64,000 nucleotides of DNA, taken from the NCBI GenBank assembly GCA_913775095.1, contig CAJYIW010000002.1, positions 124,001-188,000 on the forward strand. The letters are read 5' to 3'. The notes under the pieces were generated by a model. The model did no database searches and was not told the DNA's origin. It saw only the letters and a program-made list of their open reading frames with translations. Of the stretch, positions 27,579-36,883 are shown one piece after another. The translations under genes and the position numbers were made by a program. Position 1 is the stretch's first letter, and the number at the start of each line of letters is the position of its first letter. The stretch comes from an uncultured Siphonobacter sp. (lineage in GTDB: Bacteria; Bacteroidota; Bacteroidia; Cytophagales; Spirosomataceae).

Positions 27579-28316
27579 TTGGAACCAGAACGTTATTCCC
27601 TTTCCGTAGATTTAGGAAACACCTACGCAAAAACGGGTTTGTTTGATGCCGCTGGTACGCTACAAGAGACACATGGCAGCTTTACCATTGCAGAATTAAT
27701 AAATTATGTGGGGCTGAAGCAACCCGAAAGGCTTATTATATCATCTACTGGTCATTCTGAGGAAATCATTCGGTCGTGGTTTGCTTTTTCAGCGGCAACG
27801 ATCCTGTGGTTAACGCCGCAGACGCCCGTTCCCCTGACGAAGTTGTACGATACGCCCCAAACCCTGGGAGCAGACCGGGTGGCGGCCGCAGTAGGAGCCA
27901 GAGGTCTGTTTCCGGATCACAATAGTCTGATTATTGACATGGGGACCTGTATTACCTACGATTATGTAGATGCACAGGAACATTTCCACGGTGGGCTGAT
28001 TTCTCCGGGACTTCGTATGCGATTCAAGGCGATGCATTCGTTTACTCAACGGCTACCTCTGATTGAACCCCCGGATGAATTCCCGCCTTTGGTTGGTAAA
28101 AGTACCAGCCATGCCATGCAGAGTGGCGTAATGAATGGGTTAATCGCAGAACTACAGGGTATTATCGACCAATACCGCAGGATTTATCCTGATTTTCAAG
28201 TGATTTTATGTGGTGGCGATGCTCCTTTGTTTGAATCTCGGCTGAAAGAACCGATATTTGCAGCCCCCGAACTGGTCCTTCTGGGCCTATACCGAATTTT
28301 AAACTATAATGTGTAA
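27579..28316 (+). CDS. coaX: Type III pantothenate kinase
   Basis: CoaX phosphorylates pantothenate, the first step of coenzyme A synthesis. The 245-residue protein shows the ASKHA-fold motifs LSVDLGNTYAKTGLFD (phosphate loop 1), TLGADRVAAAVGA, LIIDMGTCITYDYVD, FHGGLISPGLRMRFKAMHSFT and VILCGGDAPLF. The start codon is TTG at 27579 (MEPERYSLSVDLGN); the nearest upstream ATG (27559) meets a stop after a few codons. The last 8 nt overlap the start of the following outer-membrane protein gene, implying translational coupling. The order coaX - outer-membrane protein - lptC recurs in Bacteroidota. Confidence 0.96.
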   Translation: MEPERYSLSVDLGNTYAKTGLFDAAGTLQETHGSFTIAELINYVGLKQPERLIISSTGHSEEIIRSWFAFSAATILWLTPQTPVPLTKLYDTPQTLGADRVAAAVGARGLFPDHNSLIIDMGTCITYDYVDAQEHFHGGLISPGLRMRFKAMHSFTQRLPLIEPPDEFPPLVGKSTSHAMQSGVMNGLIAELQGIIDQYRRIYPDFQVILCGGDAPLFESRLKEPIFAAPELVLLGLYRILNYNV

Positions 28317-29616
28317 AAAGTCAATCTTTACCCGCCTTCAGTCGTCAGTTTCCCGCCGCGTCTATGCTATGGTGGTATTTTCTGGACTCTGTTCGCTGAA
28401 TGCGGTAGGGCAGGGGTTAGGTAACACGCCTTACTCCACCTATGGTATTGGGGAAACCTTTAGCGGAGCCGTTGCGGCTCAGCAAATGATGGGAGGCAGT
28501 GGAGTAGCCTACGCCAACGGTTTATTCATCAACACATTAAATCCAGCCCTGATTGCCCGAAACCGGGTGACTACGCTGGAAGTAGCAACGCTCATTCAAA
28601 CCAAACAGCTGAGAGAAGGAAATCTCAACCAGCGGGTAGTGGGGGGTAACCTGAATTATCTGGCGATGTCTTTTCCGCTGAATAGCCGCTGGACCATCAG
28701 TGCGAATTATGCTCCTAATAGTTACCTGGATTATCAGAGTCAGACTACGGCTCAGATTCCCGGCGATATTTACCCGTATGTAACGGAATACAAAGGTTCG
28801 GGTGGAACGAATAAAGTCTCTCTGGTGAACGGCGTTCGGGTATTCAAGAATCTGTATGCCGGCGTTTCGGCTTCCTTTCTGTTCGGTAACCTGACCCGCG
28901 AAGCTTCCACCCGTACCGTGAAAGACGCAACGAACGACTATACCCTTTTACTAACGGATAATGATCAGCACCGGGACTTTGTCTTCAAGGGAGGTCTGGC
29001 GTATCGACTGAAATTAAGCGATAAAAGATACCTGAATATTGGTGGTACGTACGATTTGCCCGCCCGCCTGCGGACTACGCGGGTTCGGACCCTGGGCACA
29101 CTGATCGGTGATGTTCCCATTGTGGGAGCTACGGATACACTGACTTTCAACAGCAATGGCCGTATCACCGTACCGGGTGGCTATAAAGTGGGAGTAACCT
29201 TTGAAAATCCCTATAAGCTGGCCGTTTCCGCTGATTTCGGAATGGAGCAATATTCCCAGTTCCGGGATTTTGACCGCAGTAATCAGAATCTGAAAGATAG
29301 TTATCACGTGAAGCTGGGGGTGGAGTATACGCCTTCCTGGAACTCTTCCAACTTCTGGAATCGGATTCCGTATCGGTTTGGCCTGAGTTATGGACAGTTA
29401 CCCTATACCATTGCCGGACAACGCATTACCGAAGCCAGTATTTCGGCAGGCCTGGGTCTTCCGCTGACAAAAGTAGGTCTGTCTGATGCCAATTTGGGCG
29501 TAACGGTAGGTCAGCGGGGACGGGACGCGGTTGGCGTTATTAAGGAACAATTCTTCCGGTTTAATCTTGGATTCACCATTAGTGACCGCTGGTTCTATCG
29601 TCAGGTAGTTGACTAG
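28309..29616 (+). CDS. Outer-membrane beta-barrel protein of the coaX-lptC operon
   Basis: A 435-residue protein with an N-terminal signal peptide (hydrophobic segment about 20-35, ending AVGQ). The mature start GLGNTPYSTYGIGETFSG is typical of a Bacteroidota outer-membrane protein family that sits between coaX and lptC. The rest is beta-rich, with aromatic-terminated strands and a C-terminus ending RWFYRQVVD. There is distant resemblance to FadL/OmpP1-like barrels in the region MGGSGVAYANGLFINTLNPAL (a conserved NPA/L motif). Its substrate is unknown; the operon with lptC suggests envelope assembly. It overlaps coaX by 8 nt and abuts lptC. Confidence 0.8.
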   Translation: MCKKSIFTRLQSSVSRRVYAMVVFSGLCSLNAVGQGLGNTPYSTYGIGETFSGAVAAQQMMGGSGVAYANGLFINTLNPALIARNRVTTLEVATLIQTKQLREGNLNQRVVGGNLNYLAMSFPLNSRWTISANYAPNSYLDYQSQTTAQIPGDIYPYVTEYKGSGGTNKVSLVNGVRVFKNLYAGVSASFLFGNLTREASTRTVKDATNDYTLLLTDNDQHRDFVFKGGLAYRLKLSDKRYLNIGGTYDLPARLRTTRVRTLGTLIGDVPIVGATDTLTFNSNGRITVPGGYKVGVTFENPYKLAVSADFGMEQYSQFRDFDRSNQNLKDSYHVKLGVEYTPSWNSSNFWNRIPYRFGLSYGQLPYTIAGQRITEASISAGLGLPLTKVGLSDANLGVTVGQRGRDAVGVIKEQFFRFNLGFTISDRWFYRQVVD

Positions 29617-30180
29617 GTGCTGGAACAAATGAAGCTATTAAACTATTTCATACTCACGGGCTTGATGCTTGTGAGTATGCTTATTTTAGGGTCCTGCGAA
29701 GAGAAAAAGGAGATCAGTCAGAAGGTGTACAACGGCCCTCAGCAGGAAACCTACGATATTCAGATGATGTACAGTGACTCCGGTCACAAAGTCATTCGTA
29801 TGGTAACGCCCGTTCAACTGGATATGCTCAATGGAGATCGCATCTTTAAGAAGGAAGTGCGGCTTTATTTTTACGACAAAGCCGGAACGGAACATACCTG
29901 GCTTCGGGCCGATTCGGGTCGTTACATCCGTATGCAGAATCTGTACCGGATGATTGGTAATGTTCGGATTGAAAATCGGGTCAAACAGGAAACGCTGGAA
30001 ACTGACGAGCTTTTCTGGAGCCCCGATCAGAAACGGATTTATACGGATCGACCCGTGACCAGTCGCACGCCTACGGGAGTAACCCATGGTACGGGACTCG
30101 TAGCCACGCAGGATTTCAAGCAGTATGGTTTAGGTAAAGTACGTAACAGCCAAATGCAGGTGAACGACTTACCCGACTAG
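29617..30180 (+). CDS. lptC: LPS export ABC transporter periplasmic protein LptC
   Basis: LptC hands lipopolysaccharide from the inner-membrane LptBFG transporter to the LptA bridge. The frame opens at GTG 29617; the ATG at 29629 gives MKLLNYFILTGLMLVSML, a better N-terminus. Here the N-terminus looks like a lipoprotein signal (LILGSC), as in many Bacteroidota LptC proteins. The body shows the beta-jellyroll pattern of LptC: MYSDSGHKVIRMVTPVQLDMLNGDRIFKKEVRLYFYD, WLRADSGRYIRMQNLYRMIGNVRIEN and TLETDELFWSPDQKRIYTDRPV. Its stop codon is directly adjacent to the stop codon of the convergent cytochrome gene. Confidence 0.93.
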   Translation: MLEQMKLLNYFILTGLMLVSMLILGSCEEKKEISQKVYNGPQQETYDIQMMYSDSGHKVIRMVTPVQLDMLNGDRIFKKEVRLYFYDKAGTEHTWLRADSGRYIRMQNLYRMIGNVRIENRVKQETLETDELFWSPDQKRIYTDRPVTSRTPTGVTHGTGLVATQDFKQYGLGKVRNSQMQVNDLPD

Positions 30181-30612
30181 TTACGGACAGGTAGCCAGGG
30201 CTTTTTCTACTTCCTGAACCTCAGTGATTTTCTTTTCTTTTCCCCATTCGTTGTATAAAAACGTTGTGAGTACGGCAATGTCTAAAGCCTTCAGGGCAGA
30301 GTTGCCGGGCATGGTCTGGTGATAGACCTGACCGTTAACCGTCAGGGGTTTATCGAATCCGTGGCGAATGCCGCAGATGACCAGAGCTTTGTTCTTTTCG
30401 GTCAGAAAATCAGATTTGGCCAGCGGTGGATACAGTTTGGCCATTCCTTCGCCGTTGGCCTGATGACAGTTCATGCAACTGCTTTTGTACAATTCGAAGC
30501 CTTCCGCCACGTATTGCTGACGTTTTACTTCTCCTTCCGACTGGCAGGAAGCTAATGAAAGTGAGCCCATGAAGCTCAGACTCACCAGTACTTTAGATAG
30601 GCTTGTGTTCAT
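30181..30612 (-). CDS. Monohaem class I cytochrome c lipoprotein
   Basis: A 143-residue predicted lipoprotein (lipobox LASC, Cys at residue 23). It has one covalent haem site CMNCH (about residues 46-50) and a likely distal Met ligand in YHQTMPG (about 101). The C-terminus (LKALDIAVLTTFLYNEWG) is the terminal helix of a cytochrome c fold. It probably works as a small electron carrier tethered to a membrane on the periplasmic side; the partner oxidase is not in this window. It is convergent with lptC with no bases between the two stop codons, so the transcripts must overlap. Confidence 0.9.
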   Translation of the reverse strand: MNTSLSKVLVSLSFMGSLSLASCQSEGEVKRQQYVAEGFELYKSSCMNCHQANGEGMAKLYPPLAKSDFLTEKNKALVICGIRHGFDKPLTVNGQVYHQTMPGNSALKALDIAVLTTFLYNEWGKEKKITEVQEVEKALATCP

Positions 30613-30782
30613 GTTTTTGAATAAAACTCCCCGTTGAGAAGCGGCAAGTTAATCAAAAATCAAAGCTGCGGCAGAGCCTGATTTATTACTAACCCGCTAT
30701 GAATTCTCTTTAACTGCGATAATTAATTGTAACAAAAGCGAATGTGAGCGGTTGGATTTAGAAGCAACTGAAGGTATATATG

Positions 30783-30790
30783 TACTTTTG
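30783..30790 (+). promoter_or_regulatory. -7 element of the ABC exporter gene
   Basis: TACTTTTG is an exact TAnnTTTG match 70 nt before the ATG at 30860. It lies downstream of the earliest in-frame start (30752), which therefore should not be used. No good TTG is correctly spaced; TTTA at 30757-30760 is 22 nt upstream. Confidence 0.5.
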
Positions 30791-30859
30791 TGTCGAACTT
30801 CTCCTAAAGCAGGCAGAGTAAAAATCCGCCCATCGAATCTATCCATTTGGTGTTTATCC

Positions 30860-32683
30860 ATGAAAACTTATTTACGACTCCTGCAGTATGCTCAACCTTT
30901 AGGACGCTTCATTGCTCCGTATCTGGTTTTTTCACTGCTGGGAAGCATTTTTGGTATTCTCAACTTCGCTCTGATCGGACCCTTACTGGGAGTACTTTTC
31001 GATGTCAAGCCCGTAGAGGTAGTGGCGAAACCAGTTTTCCATTTCAATCCGGAATATTTTATTGAGCTTTTCAAGTATCATCTGTACGATGCAACCGTCA
31101 ATAATGGAAAACTGGCGGCCCTGCAGTTCGTTTGTATCATCATCATTAGTTCCGTATTCCTCTCCAACATCTTTCGGTACCTTTCCAGCCGGATCATTGA
31201 AAAAATGCGGGGAGCTACCATTCGGAATCTTCGTTCGGCCGTATTTGACCGCATCATCCGTCTGCATTTGGGATTCTTTAACAATGAGCGTAAAGGAGAT
31301 TTAATGGCCCGCCTGACTACCGACATTCTGGAGGTTGAGGGATCGATTGGCCGGGCTTTTGGAGCCATTTTTAAAGAAATCATTTTGTTAACGGGTTACT
31401 TCATTACGCTCTTCTATCTCTCCGTTGAGCTGACCTTTTTCTCGCTGATTGTGATTCCCTTATCGGGTGCAATTATTGGGTTACTGAGCAAGCGGCTCAA
31501 AGAGCACGCCGCCGATGTTCAGCTGACGATGGCTAATATTCTGAGTGTCATCGAGGAATCGTTTGGTGGCATCCGGGTGGTCAAAGGCTTTAATGCCGAG
31601 CCCTTTATTGGCGAAAAATTCAATAAAGAAAACACCCGCTATTACCGCGTGTGGCGAAACATGATTTATCGTCAGGAACTGGCTTCGCCCATGTCCGAGT
31701 TTCTGGGCGTGTTTGTCGTAGCCGGGGTTTTGTTATACGGGGGAAGTTTGGTGTTATCCGGCAATGGCGGCATGGACGCCAAAGATTTTATCGCGTACAT
31801 TGTGCTGTTTTCGCAGGTAACCCGTCCCGCTAAAGAAATCTCGAACTCCATTTCGGGGATGCAGCGGGGTAAAGCCTCCGCTGATCGCATCTTCGCCCTG
31901 ATGGATACCCCCATGGCCGTTCAGGATGCCCCCGATGCCATGGTTGTTCAGGATTTCAGACAGGGCATTGAGCTGCGTAACATTTCCTTTGAATACATTC
32001 CCGGCACGGAAGTACTGAAGAATATTTCATTAAGCATTCCTAAAGGGCAGACCGTGGCTCTGGTAGGTTCGTCCGGGAGTGGAAAGTCAACCATTGCGGA
32101 TTTGGTCCCTCGTTTCTTTGATGTCACGAAAGGGCAGATTCTGGTAGACGGGGTAGATATTCGAAAGTTAACCCAGCATTCCCTGCGGAATCTGATGGGA
32201 ATCGTTACTCAGGAATCCATTCTCTTCAACGATACCATTTTCAATAACATCGCTTTCGGCAGCAATGCCAGCCAGGAGCAGGTGGAAGAAGCCGCTCGTA
32301 TTGCCAATGCCCATGAGTTCATCACCCAGACTTCGCACGGCTATCAGACGTTTATTGGGGATCGGGGTGGCAAGCTTTCGGGCGGACAGCGGCAGCGGAT
32401 TTCCATTGCCAGAGCCATTCTGAAAAATCCGCCGATTCTGATTCTTGACGAAGCCACGTCAGCTTTGGATACGGAATCGGAAAAGCTGGTGCAGGAAGCC
32501 CTGACCCGTCTGATGAAAAACCGGACGACGCTGGTCATTGCTCACCGGTTAAGCACCATTCAGCACGCCGATCAGATTCTGGTACTTCAGCAGGGAAGAA
32601 TTATTGAGCAGGGTACGCACGCCGAGTTACTCGAACAGGAGGAGGGCATGTACCGAAAATTAAGCATGATGCAGGGAGTATAA
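30860..32683 (+). CDS. MsbA-like ABC transporter, fused membrane and ATPase domains
   Basis: A half-size exporter of 607 residues starting at the ATG at 30860. Six transmembrane helices span roughly residues 15-330, with the type IV ABC exporter region around RLHLGFFNNERKGDLMARLTTDILEVEGSIG. The nucleotide-binding domain has Walker A GSSGSGKST, Q-loop GIVTQESILFNDTI, signature LSGGQRQR, Walker B ILILDEATSALD and the H-loop histidine in VIAHRLST. Homodimers of such proteins flip lipid A or other lipids or export peptides. Proximity to lptC makes lipid A flipping attractive, but the substrate is not shown. A shared terminator with trmB follows. Confidence 0.93.
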   Translation: MKTYLRLLQYAQPLGRFIAPYLVFSLLGSIFGILNFALIGPLLGVLFDVKPVEVVAKPVFHFNPEYFIELFKYHLYDATVNNGKLAALQFVCIIIISSVFLSNIFRYLSSRIIEKMRGATIRNLRSAVFDRIIRLHLGFFNNERKGDLMARLTTDILEVEGSIGRAFGAIFKEIILLTGYFITLFYLSVELTFFSLIVIPLSGAIIGLLSKRLKEHAADVQLTMANILSVIEESFGGIRVVKGFNAEPFIGEKFNKENTRYYRVWRNMIYRQELASPMSEFLGVFVVAGVLLYGGSLVLSGNGGMDAKDFIAYIVLFSQVTRPAKEISNSISGMQRGKASADRIFALMDTPMAVQDAPDAMVVQDFRQGIELRNISFEYIPGTEVLKNISLSIPKGQTVALVGSSGSGKSTIADLVPRFFDVTKGQILVDGVDIRKLTQHSLRNLMGIVTQESILFNDTIFNNIAFGSNASQEQVEEAARIANAHEFITQTSHGYQTFIGDRGGKLSGGQRQRISIARAILKNPPILILDEATSALDTESEKLVQEALTRLMKNRTTLVIAHRLSTIQHADQILVLQQGRIIEQGTHAELLEQEEGMYRKLSMMQGV

Positions 32684-32700
32684 TCATACTGTCAATCAGG

Positions 32701-32734
32701 AGAAAGGCCCGTGGAAACTTCCACGGGCCTTTCT
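32701..32734. terminator. Bidirectional terminator between the ABC exporter and trmB
   Basis: The perfect inverted repeat AGAAAGGCCCGTGGAA / TTCCACGGGCCTTTCT, with a 2-nt centre, lies between convergent genes. Confidence 0.88.
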
Positions 32735-32747
32735 CTTTACTTTCTAT

Positions 32748-33476
32748 CTATAAAATGCTTTCTGAATCGGAAGTAACTTCTTCATCCAGTTCATCTTCCA
32801 GAGGAGCATCCGTAAGTTTTGGGGTCAGCTGACAGCTCAGGTATTTGATGCTGAAACCCTGCTCGTAAAAGAGCGTTTCAAAGTGAGTCTTGATGCCGTA
32901 ATGACGAACGTTCAGATCTGACTGGTATAGATCATGAGTATATACCAGATTTTCACAGCCAAATGCCTCCAGTGATTCCAGCGTATACTCGAACAAGCTA
33001 TCGCTGTCCGTTTTAAGGTGTAAAATGCCATCCTGTTTCAGAATGGAATGGTATAACCGAAGAAAACGGGGATGCGTCAGGCGACGTCTGATGTCGCGGT
33101 TACGCGAACGCGGATCCGGAAAGGTTACCCAGATCTCATCGACTTCGCCGGGTTCAAAGAATTGGGTGATGTCCTGAACTTTCGTTCGGAGAAAGGCCAC
33201 GTTAGTAATACCGGCGTTGATAGCCTTTCGGCTGCCCCGGGCCAGACGATCTCCTTTGACATCTACACCGATAAAATTCTTCTCGGGAAATACCGTTCCC
33301 AGTCCAATGCTATACTCGCCTTTTCCACAGCCAATTTCGACTACGATAGGGTTGTCATTCTTGAAAAGGCGTTCATCCCACTGACCTTTAATCTCCTGGT
33401 AAATGGGTTTGGGGGGCTCCAGTACATTATCTGCCTGGGCATTATGAGCAAAAAATTGACGTTTCTGACGTGCCAC
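32748..33476 (-). CDS. trmB: tRNA (guanine-N7-)-methyltransferase
   Basis: TrmB methylates G46 in the variable loop of tRNAs using S-adenosylmethionine. It has about 242 residues with the class I methyltransferase motif VVEIGCGKGEYSIGLG, then FIGVDVKGDRLARG, and the TrmB hallmark VDEIWVTFPDPRSRNRDIRRRLTHPRFL, ending with LHLKTDSDSLFEYTLE. There is no ATG: the frame begins GTG GTC GTG. I prefer the second GTG at 33476, giving (M)ARQKRQFFAHN, over the one at 33482, because the -7 element at 33499-33506 leaves almost no leader. The C-terminal 20 residues are acidic. Confidence 0.94.
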   Translation of the reverse strand: MARQKRQFFAHNAQADNVLEPPKPIYQEIKGQWDERLFKNDNPIVVEIGCGKGEYSIGLGTVFPEKNFIGVDVKGDRLARGSRKAINAGITNVAFLRTKVQDITQFFEPGEVDEIWVTFPDPRSRNRDIRRRLTHPRFLRLYHSILKQDGILHLKTDSDSLFEYTLESLEAFGCENLVYTHDLYQSDLNVRHYGIKTHFETLFYEQGFSIKYLSCQLTPKLTDAPLEDELDEEVTSDSESIL

Positions 33477-33498
33477 GACCACTAATAGTTTAACCCTG

Positions 33499-33506
33499 CA
33501 AAGATA
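33499..33506 (-). promoter_or_regulatory. -7 element of trmB
   Basis: On the minus strand TATCTTTG is an exact TAnnTTTG match. The predicted transcription start near 33492 gives a leader of only 10-16 nt. No TTG lies 20 nt upstream. Confidence 0.45.
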
Positions 33507-33554
33507 AAGGCTAAACTAGTAGTGATTGCTTTTTGAAAGGAAAAGTCCTGATTT

Positions 33555-36473
33555 TTACGCCAGTAAGGTCAGCACGTCTTCTCTGGAAAGGGATTTGACG
33601 AAGGTATCTTCGGTGGTGATGAGCTCGCTGGCCAGTCGCTGTTTGGAGTGTTGTAAGGCCAGAATTTTTTCCTCTACGGTATTCTGTGATATGAATTTAT
33701 AGGTAAAGACCGTCTTGTCCTGACCAATGCGGTGAGCCCGATCCACGGCCTGAGCTTCAATGGCAGGGTTCCACCAGGGATCGAGGATAAAGACGTAATC
33801 AGCGGCCGTTAAATTCAGGCCCAGGCCCCCTGCTTTCAACGAAATGAGGAAAATAGGAATGTCTTCATTGTTCTGGAAGAGTTCTACCTGACCCTGTCGA
33901 TCCTGCGTGTTACCATCCAGATAGGCGTAGGAAAACCCACGTTCTTCAAGTTCCGTTCGAATGATATCCAGATGCTTGACGAACTGACTGAAGATGAGAA
34001 TCTTGTGTTGCTCGCCTACTACAGTTTCTATTTTCGCTAATACTTCCTCGAGCTTACCCGAACTGAATTCGTACTCGCCGTCAATCATTCGCGGGTGATT
34101 GGCCAGCTGTCTCAGTCGCGTCAGGCCCTGTAAAACGACCATCTGCGACTTGGCAATGCCTTCTTCTTCAATGTATTGCAGAATCATGTTCCGGTAATAG
34201 GATTTGGCCTCTTCATAGGCTTTTTCCTGTTCTTCCGTCATTTCACAATACTGAATCGACTCCACTTTTTCGGGTAGTTCCGTGGCGACCTGCGATTTGT
34301 GCCTCCTAAGCATAAAAGGCTTAATGATACTGTACAATCGCTGTCGCTTTTTGTCGTCGCCTTTCTTTTCAATGGGAATCTGGAATTCATTTCTGAAAAA
34401 CGACTGACTGCCTAATAAACCCGGATTGACAAAATTCATCTGGCTCCACAAATCCATCGTACTGTTTTCAAGCGGAGTTCCACTTAAAATAAGTCGATGA
34501 CGACTCTGAAGCTGACCTAAAGCCCTGGAGATGTTCGATCCCGGATTTTTGATGGCCTGCGATTCATCCAGAATGATGTAGTGAAAATAGTAATGCTTGA
34601 GCAGATCCACATCAATCCGGACAATGCCATAGGAGGTCAGTATAAGGTCGTATTGATTGAATTGATCTGGATTTTTTTCCCGATACGTTCCGGTATAAAC
34701 CAGTACCCGAAGCTGGGGCGTAAACTTCTGCACCTCCAGTTGCCAGTTGTAAAGTAACGAAGTCGGCATCACGATCAGAGTGGCGGCCTGGGCTCCGGCT
34801 TCATGCTGGGATTGCAGCAGGGAAAGCGTCTGAAGGGTCTTTCCTAAACCCATGTCATCGGCCAGACAACCGCCAAACTGGTACTGGTTCAGGAAACGAA
34901 GCCAGTCATACCCCGCTTTCTGGTAAGGGCGTAAGGTACCATTGAGTCCGGCGGGAGTGGGATATTCCTCAATTTCCTCGAAATCCCTTAGTTTCTCCAG
35001 TTTTCGGTTAATAATGGTATCGGCCAGACTTTCTTCCTGTAATTCCTGTACTAACGAAATATGATGTTTCTGAAGAATCAGGTGCGTTTGATCTTCATTG
35101 TCATTGGCAAAAGCAAAAAGCTCGGAATACTGCGTAAACCAGGAATCAGGAATGACGGCAATCTCTCCGTTTGGCAGGCTGAATTCGCGTTTTTTGTCCA
35201 GAATGAGCTGTTTCAGCTGTAAAAACGGAATCTCAAATTCCCCGAACCGAACGACTGCGAAAATGTCAAACCAGTCCCGGTTTTCATTGATGGAAAGTTG
35301 CAGGGAAGAGTAACCCAGAAAATATCGCTTATGATCGGTCGGGTTCTGACTAATCACAAACCCGTGCTGCTGCAAAGGCTCATAGTGATCCTGAAGCCAG
35401 GTAAAAGCTTCAGATTTGGGAAGGGTTACCTGACCATTTTTCAGGTGAAGGTTATGCTCGCGAAGCATACGAACGGTTTCCTTCTCTTTGGAAATATCCC
35501 GCTTGATTTTATGAAAAATGTATTCGTTACCCTGTGTTTCCATGCTGACGTTGGAAGCGTGGGAAAAGTTATCCAGACGGAAGCTGTACTCGCCGTACTG
35601 AAAAGATAAGCTCAGGGTAACGTCGGTATCGGCAGTTGGGCTCGCAGAGGCAGGAACGGTTTCAAGGTTTGAAATGGCTTCGCTCACATTCAGCTGCGGA
35701 GTGGGAGGAAAGACTTCTGATCGGATTTCAAACCCTTTGGCATATACGTCAAAAAGCGTTATCAGGGAAGAAACAAACTTACGATAATAGTCTTCTTCGA
35801 TGCTTTTAGGAATGACAATGAATTTCTTATGAAAGAAGGGTTTCAGTTTTTTTCCATCCACCGCAGGCTTGAAATGATACAGTTTTGAATCCAGCAGTAA
35901 CCAGGCGGGATCTTCGGCCAGCAAGATGGCATCCCGGTGCTGAAACTCAACTTTTGTACCCTGGTGACGAATGGTAGGATAATAATGGGTATTATCCGCA
36001 TTTCTCATGACGTGAAAACGAACGCTGGCGGGGTCTGACTGAAATTCCACTTCTTCCCGAATAGGATTACCATCATTCCCCATAATGAAGACTCGCTTGC
36101 CGGGTAACAAGGGACAAATTTTGGCCCGGTGATGCTCGATGTAATGGCAAATCGAGTCCTGAAGATTTTTATCGCCTTTATTTTTATCGAAAACCTTTAA
36201 AAAGAAGTCGGTAGGGGTTGTCTTTTTTGAACTGAATTTTTTGATGACCACTTCCTGCTGGATGGCATCCATGAGACGGACAAGTTCAAAATCAGCTTCG
36301 TCGAGCCGTTCCGCAAATTCATCTATGTTTTTGGATGAGATGGACTGGTGAAGTAGCGTAAGCTCGTCCCGATCATTGAGCTGGACAATAAAGGGTTCCC
36401 ATAAATAGCCCAGGTACTCGTGCTGATACAGGGAGTAGATGAGGCAGAACGGTTGGGAAGTAGCAACTTTCAT
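33555..36473 (-). CDS. SNF2-family DEAD/DEAH-box helicase
   Basis: A 972-residue SF2 ATPase of the bacterial SNF2 group. The first 500 residues are an N-terminal region I cannot assign with confidence. The helicase core then shows motif I ADDMGLGKTLQTLSLL, Ia IVMPTSLLYNWQLEVQKF, II DESQAIKN, III LILSGTPLENSTMDLWSQMNFV, IV KILIFSQFVKHLDII, V ISLKAGGLGLNLTAADYVFILDPWWNP and VI QAVDRAHRIGQ. Such proteins remodel protein-DNA or RNA polymerase complexes (HepA/RapA-like); no restriction or phage-defence partner is adjacent, so a housekeeping role is likelier. The start ATG at 36473 follows an AT-rich spacer. Confidence 0.93.
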   Translation of the reverse strand: MKVATSQPFCLIYSLYQHEYLGYLWEPFIVQLNDRDELTLLHQSISSKNIDEFAERLDEADFELVRLMDAIQQEVVIKKFSSKKTTPTDFFLKVFDKNKGDKNLQDSICHYIEHHRAKICPLLPGKRVFIMGNDGNPIREEVEFQSDPASVRFHVMRNADNTHYYPTIRHQGTKVEFQHRDAILLAEDPAWLLLDSKLYHFKPAVDGKKLKPFFHKKFIVIPKSIEEDYYRKFVSSLITLFDVYAKGFEIRSEVFPPTPQLNVSEAISNLETVPASASPTADTDVTLSLSFQYGEYSFRLDNFSHASNVSMETQGNEYIFHKIKRDISKEKETVRMLREHNLHLKNGQVTLPKSEAFTWLQDHYEPLQQHGFVISQNPTDHKRYFLGYSSLQLSINENRDWFDIFAVVRFGEFEIPFLQLKQLILDKKREFSLPNGEIAVIPDSWFTQYSELFAFANDNEDQTHLILQKHHISLVQELQEESLADTIINRKLEKLRDFEEIEEYPTPAGLNGTLRPYQKAGYDWLRFLNQYQFGGCLADDMGLGKTLQTLSLLQSQHEAGAQAATLIVMPTSLLYNWQLEVQKFTPQLRVLVYTGTYREKNPDQFNQYDLILTSYGIVRIDVDLLKHYYFHYIILDESQAIKNPGSNISRALGQLQSRHRLILSGTPLENSTMDLWSQMNFVNPGLLGSQSFFRNEFQIPIEKKGDDKKRQRLYSIIKPFMLRRHKSQVATELPEKVESIQYCEMTEEQEKAYEEAKSYYRNMILQYIEEEGIAKSQMVVLQGLTRLRQLANHPRMIDGEYEFSSGKLEEVLAKIETVVGEQHKILIFSQFVKHLDIIRTELEERGFSYAYLDGNTQDRQGQVELFQNNEDIPIFLISLKAGGLGLNLTAADYVFILDPWWNPAIEAQAVDRAHRIGQDKTVFTYKFISQNTVEEKILALQHSKQRLASELITTEDTFVKSLSREDVLTLLA

Positions 36474-36883
36474 AGGTTTAAAGCGGGAAGGACCGCCAGA
36501 TCAATCAGTGAACGGGAGAACTATGAAAAGCGGCTCCTGTTTTGAGGTTGAAAAATGATTGATATTCGGTTTTCAGGAAATAAAAAATGCGGTTGAATCT
36601 CCTGATACCGTGCTTATTTCAAAGGCAAACGAATGGCAATTTTATGATTGGGCGGGAAAAAACCTAATTTTTCAATCGTTAAGTTTTACGGAAAAATGAT
36701 TAACAAAAAAGCCTTTTGTGATTGTTACTATTTGTTTAGATTTATGGTTTTTGCTTTCCTGAAAATTAGCCCGGCAGCGGCTCAATGGAACCCGGACCAT
36801 AAGCAAAGCAGGCTTCAACAGGCATAAAAAAAGCGATCTGGAATCTAATCCAGATCGCTTGGAACAAGTCCTGCCGCAGAACG
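36474..36883. other. Intergenic region of 410 nt between the SNF2 and trehalase genes
   Basis: It contains the trehalase terminator (36826-36860) and otherwise no recognised gene. A 27-codon plus-strand frame from the ATG at 36744 to the stop at 36825-36827 begins MVFAFLKISPAAAQWN, which faintly resembles a signal peptide, but nothing else supports it as a gene. Confidence 0.5.
36826..36860 (-). terminator. Terminator after trehalase
   Basis: AAGCGATCTGGA / TCCAGATCGCTT with a 6-nt loop; on the minus strand it is followed by a T tract of seven. It lies 24 nt beyond the stop codon. Confidence 0.9.

Noticed and set aside
33555-36473. SNF2 helicase as part of a phage-defence island
   Set aside because: Its neighbours are trmB and trehalase, with no nuclease, methylase or other defence partner, and base composition resembles the surroundings.
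36744-36827. 27-codon frame MVFAFLKISPAAAQWN... before the trehalase terminator
   Set aside because: Too short, no promoter match and no terminator in its direction; mentioned only as contents of the spacer.
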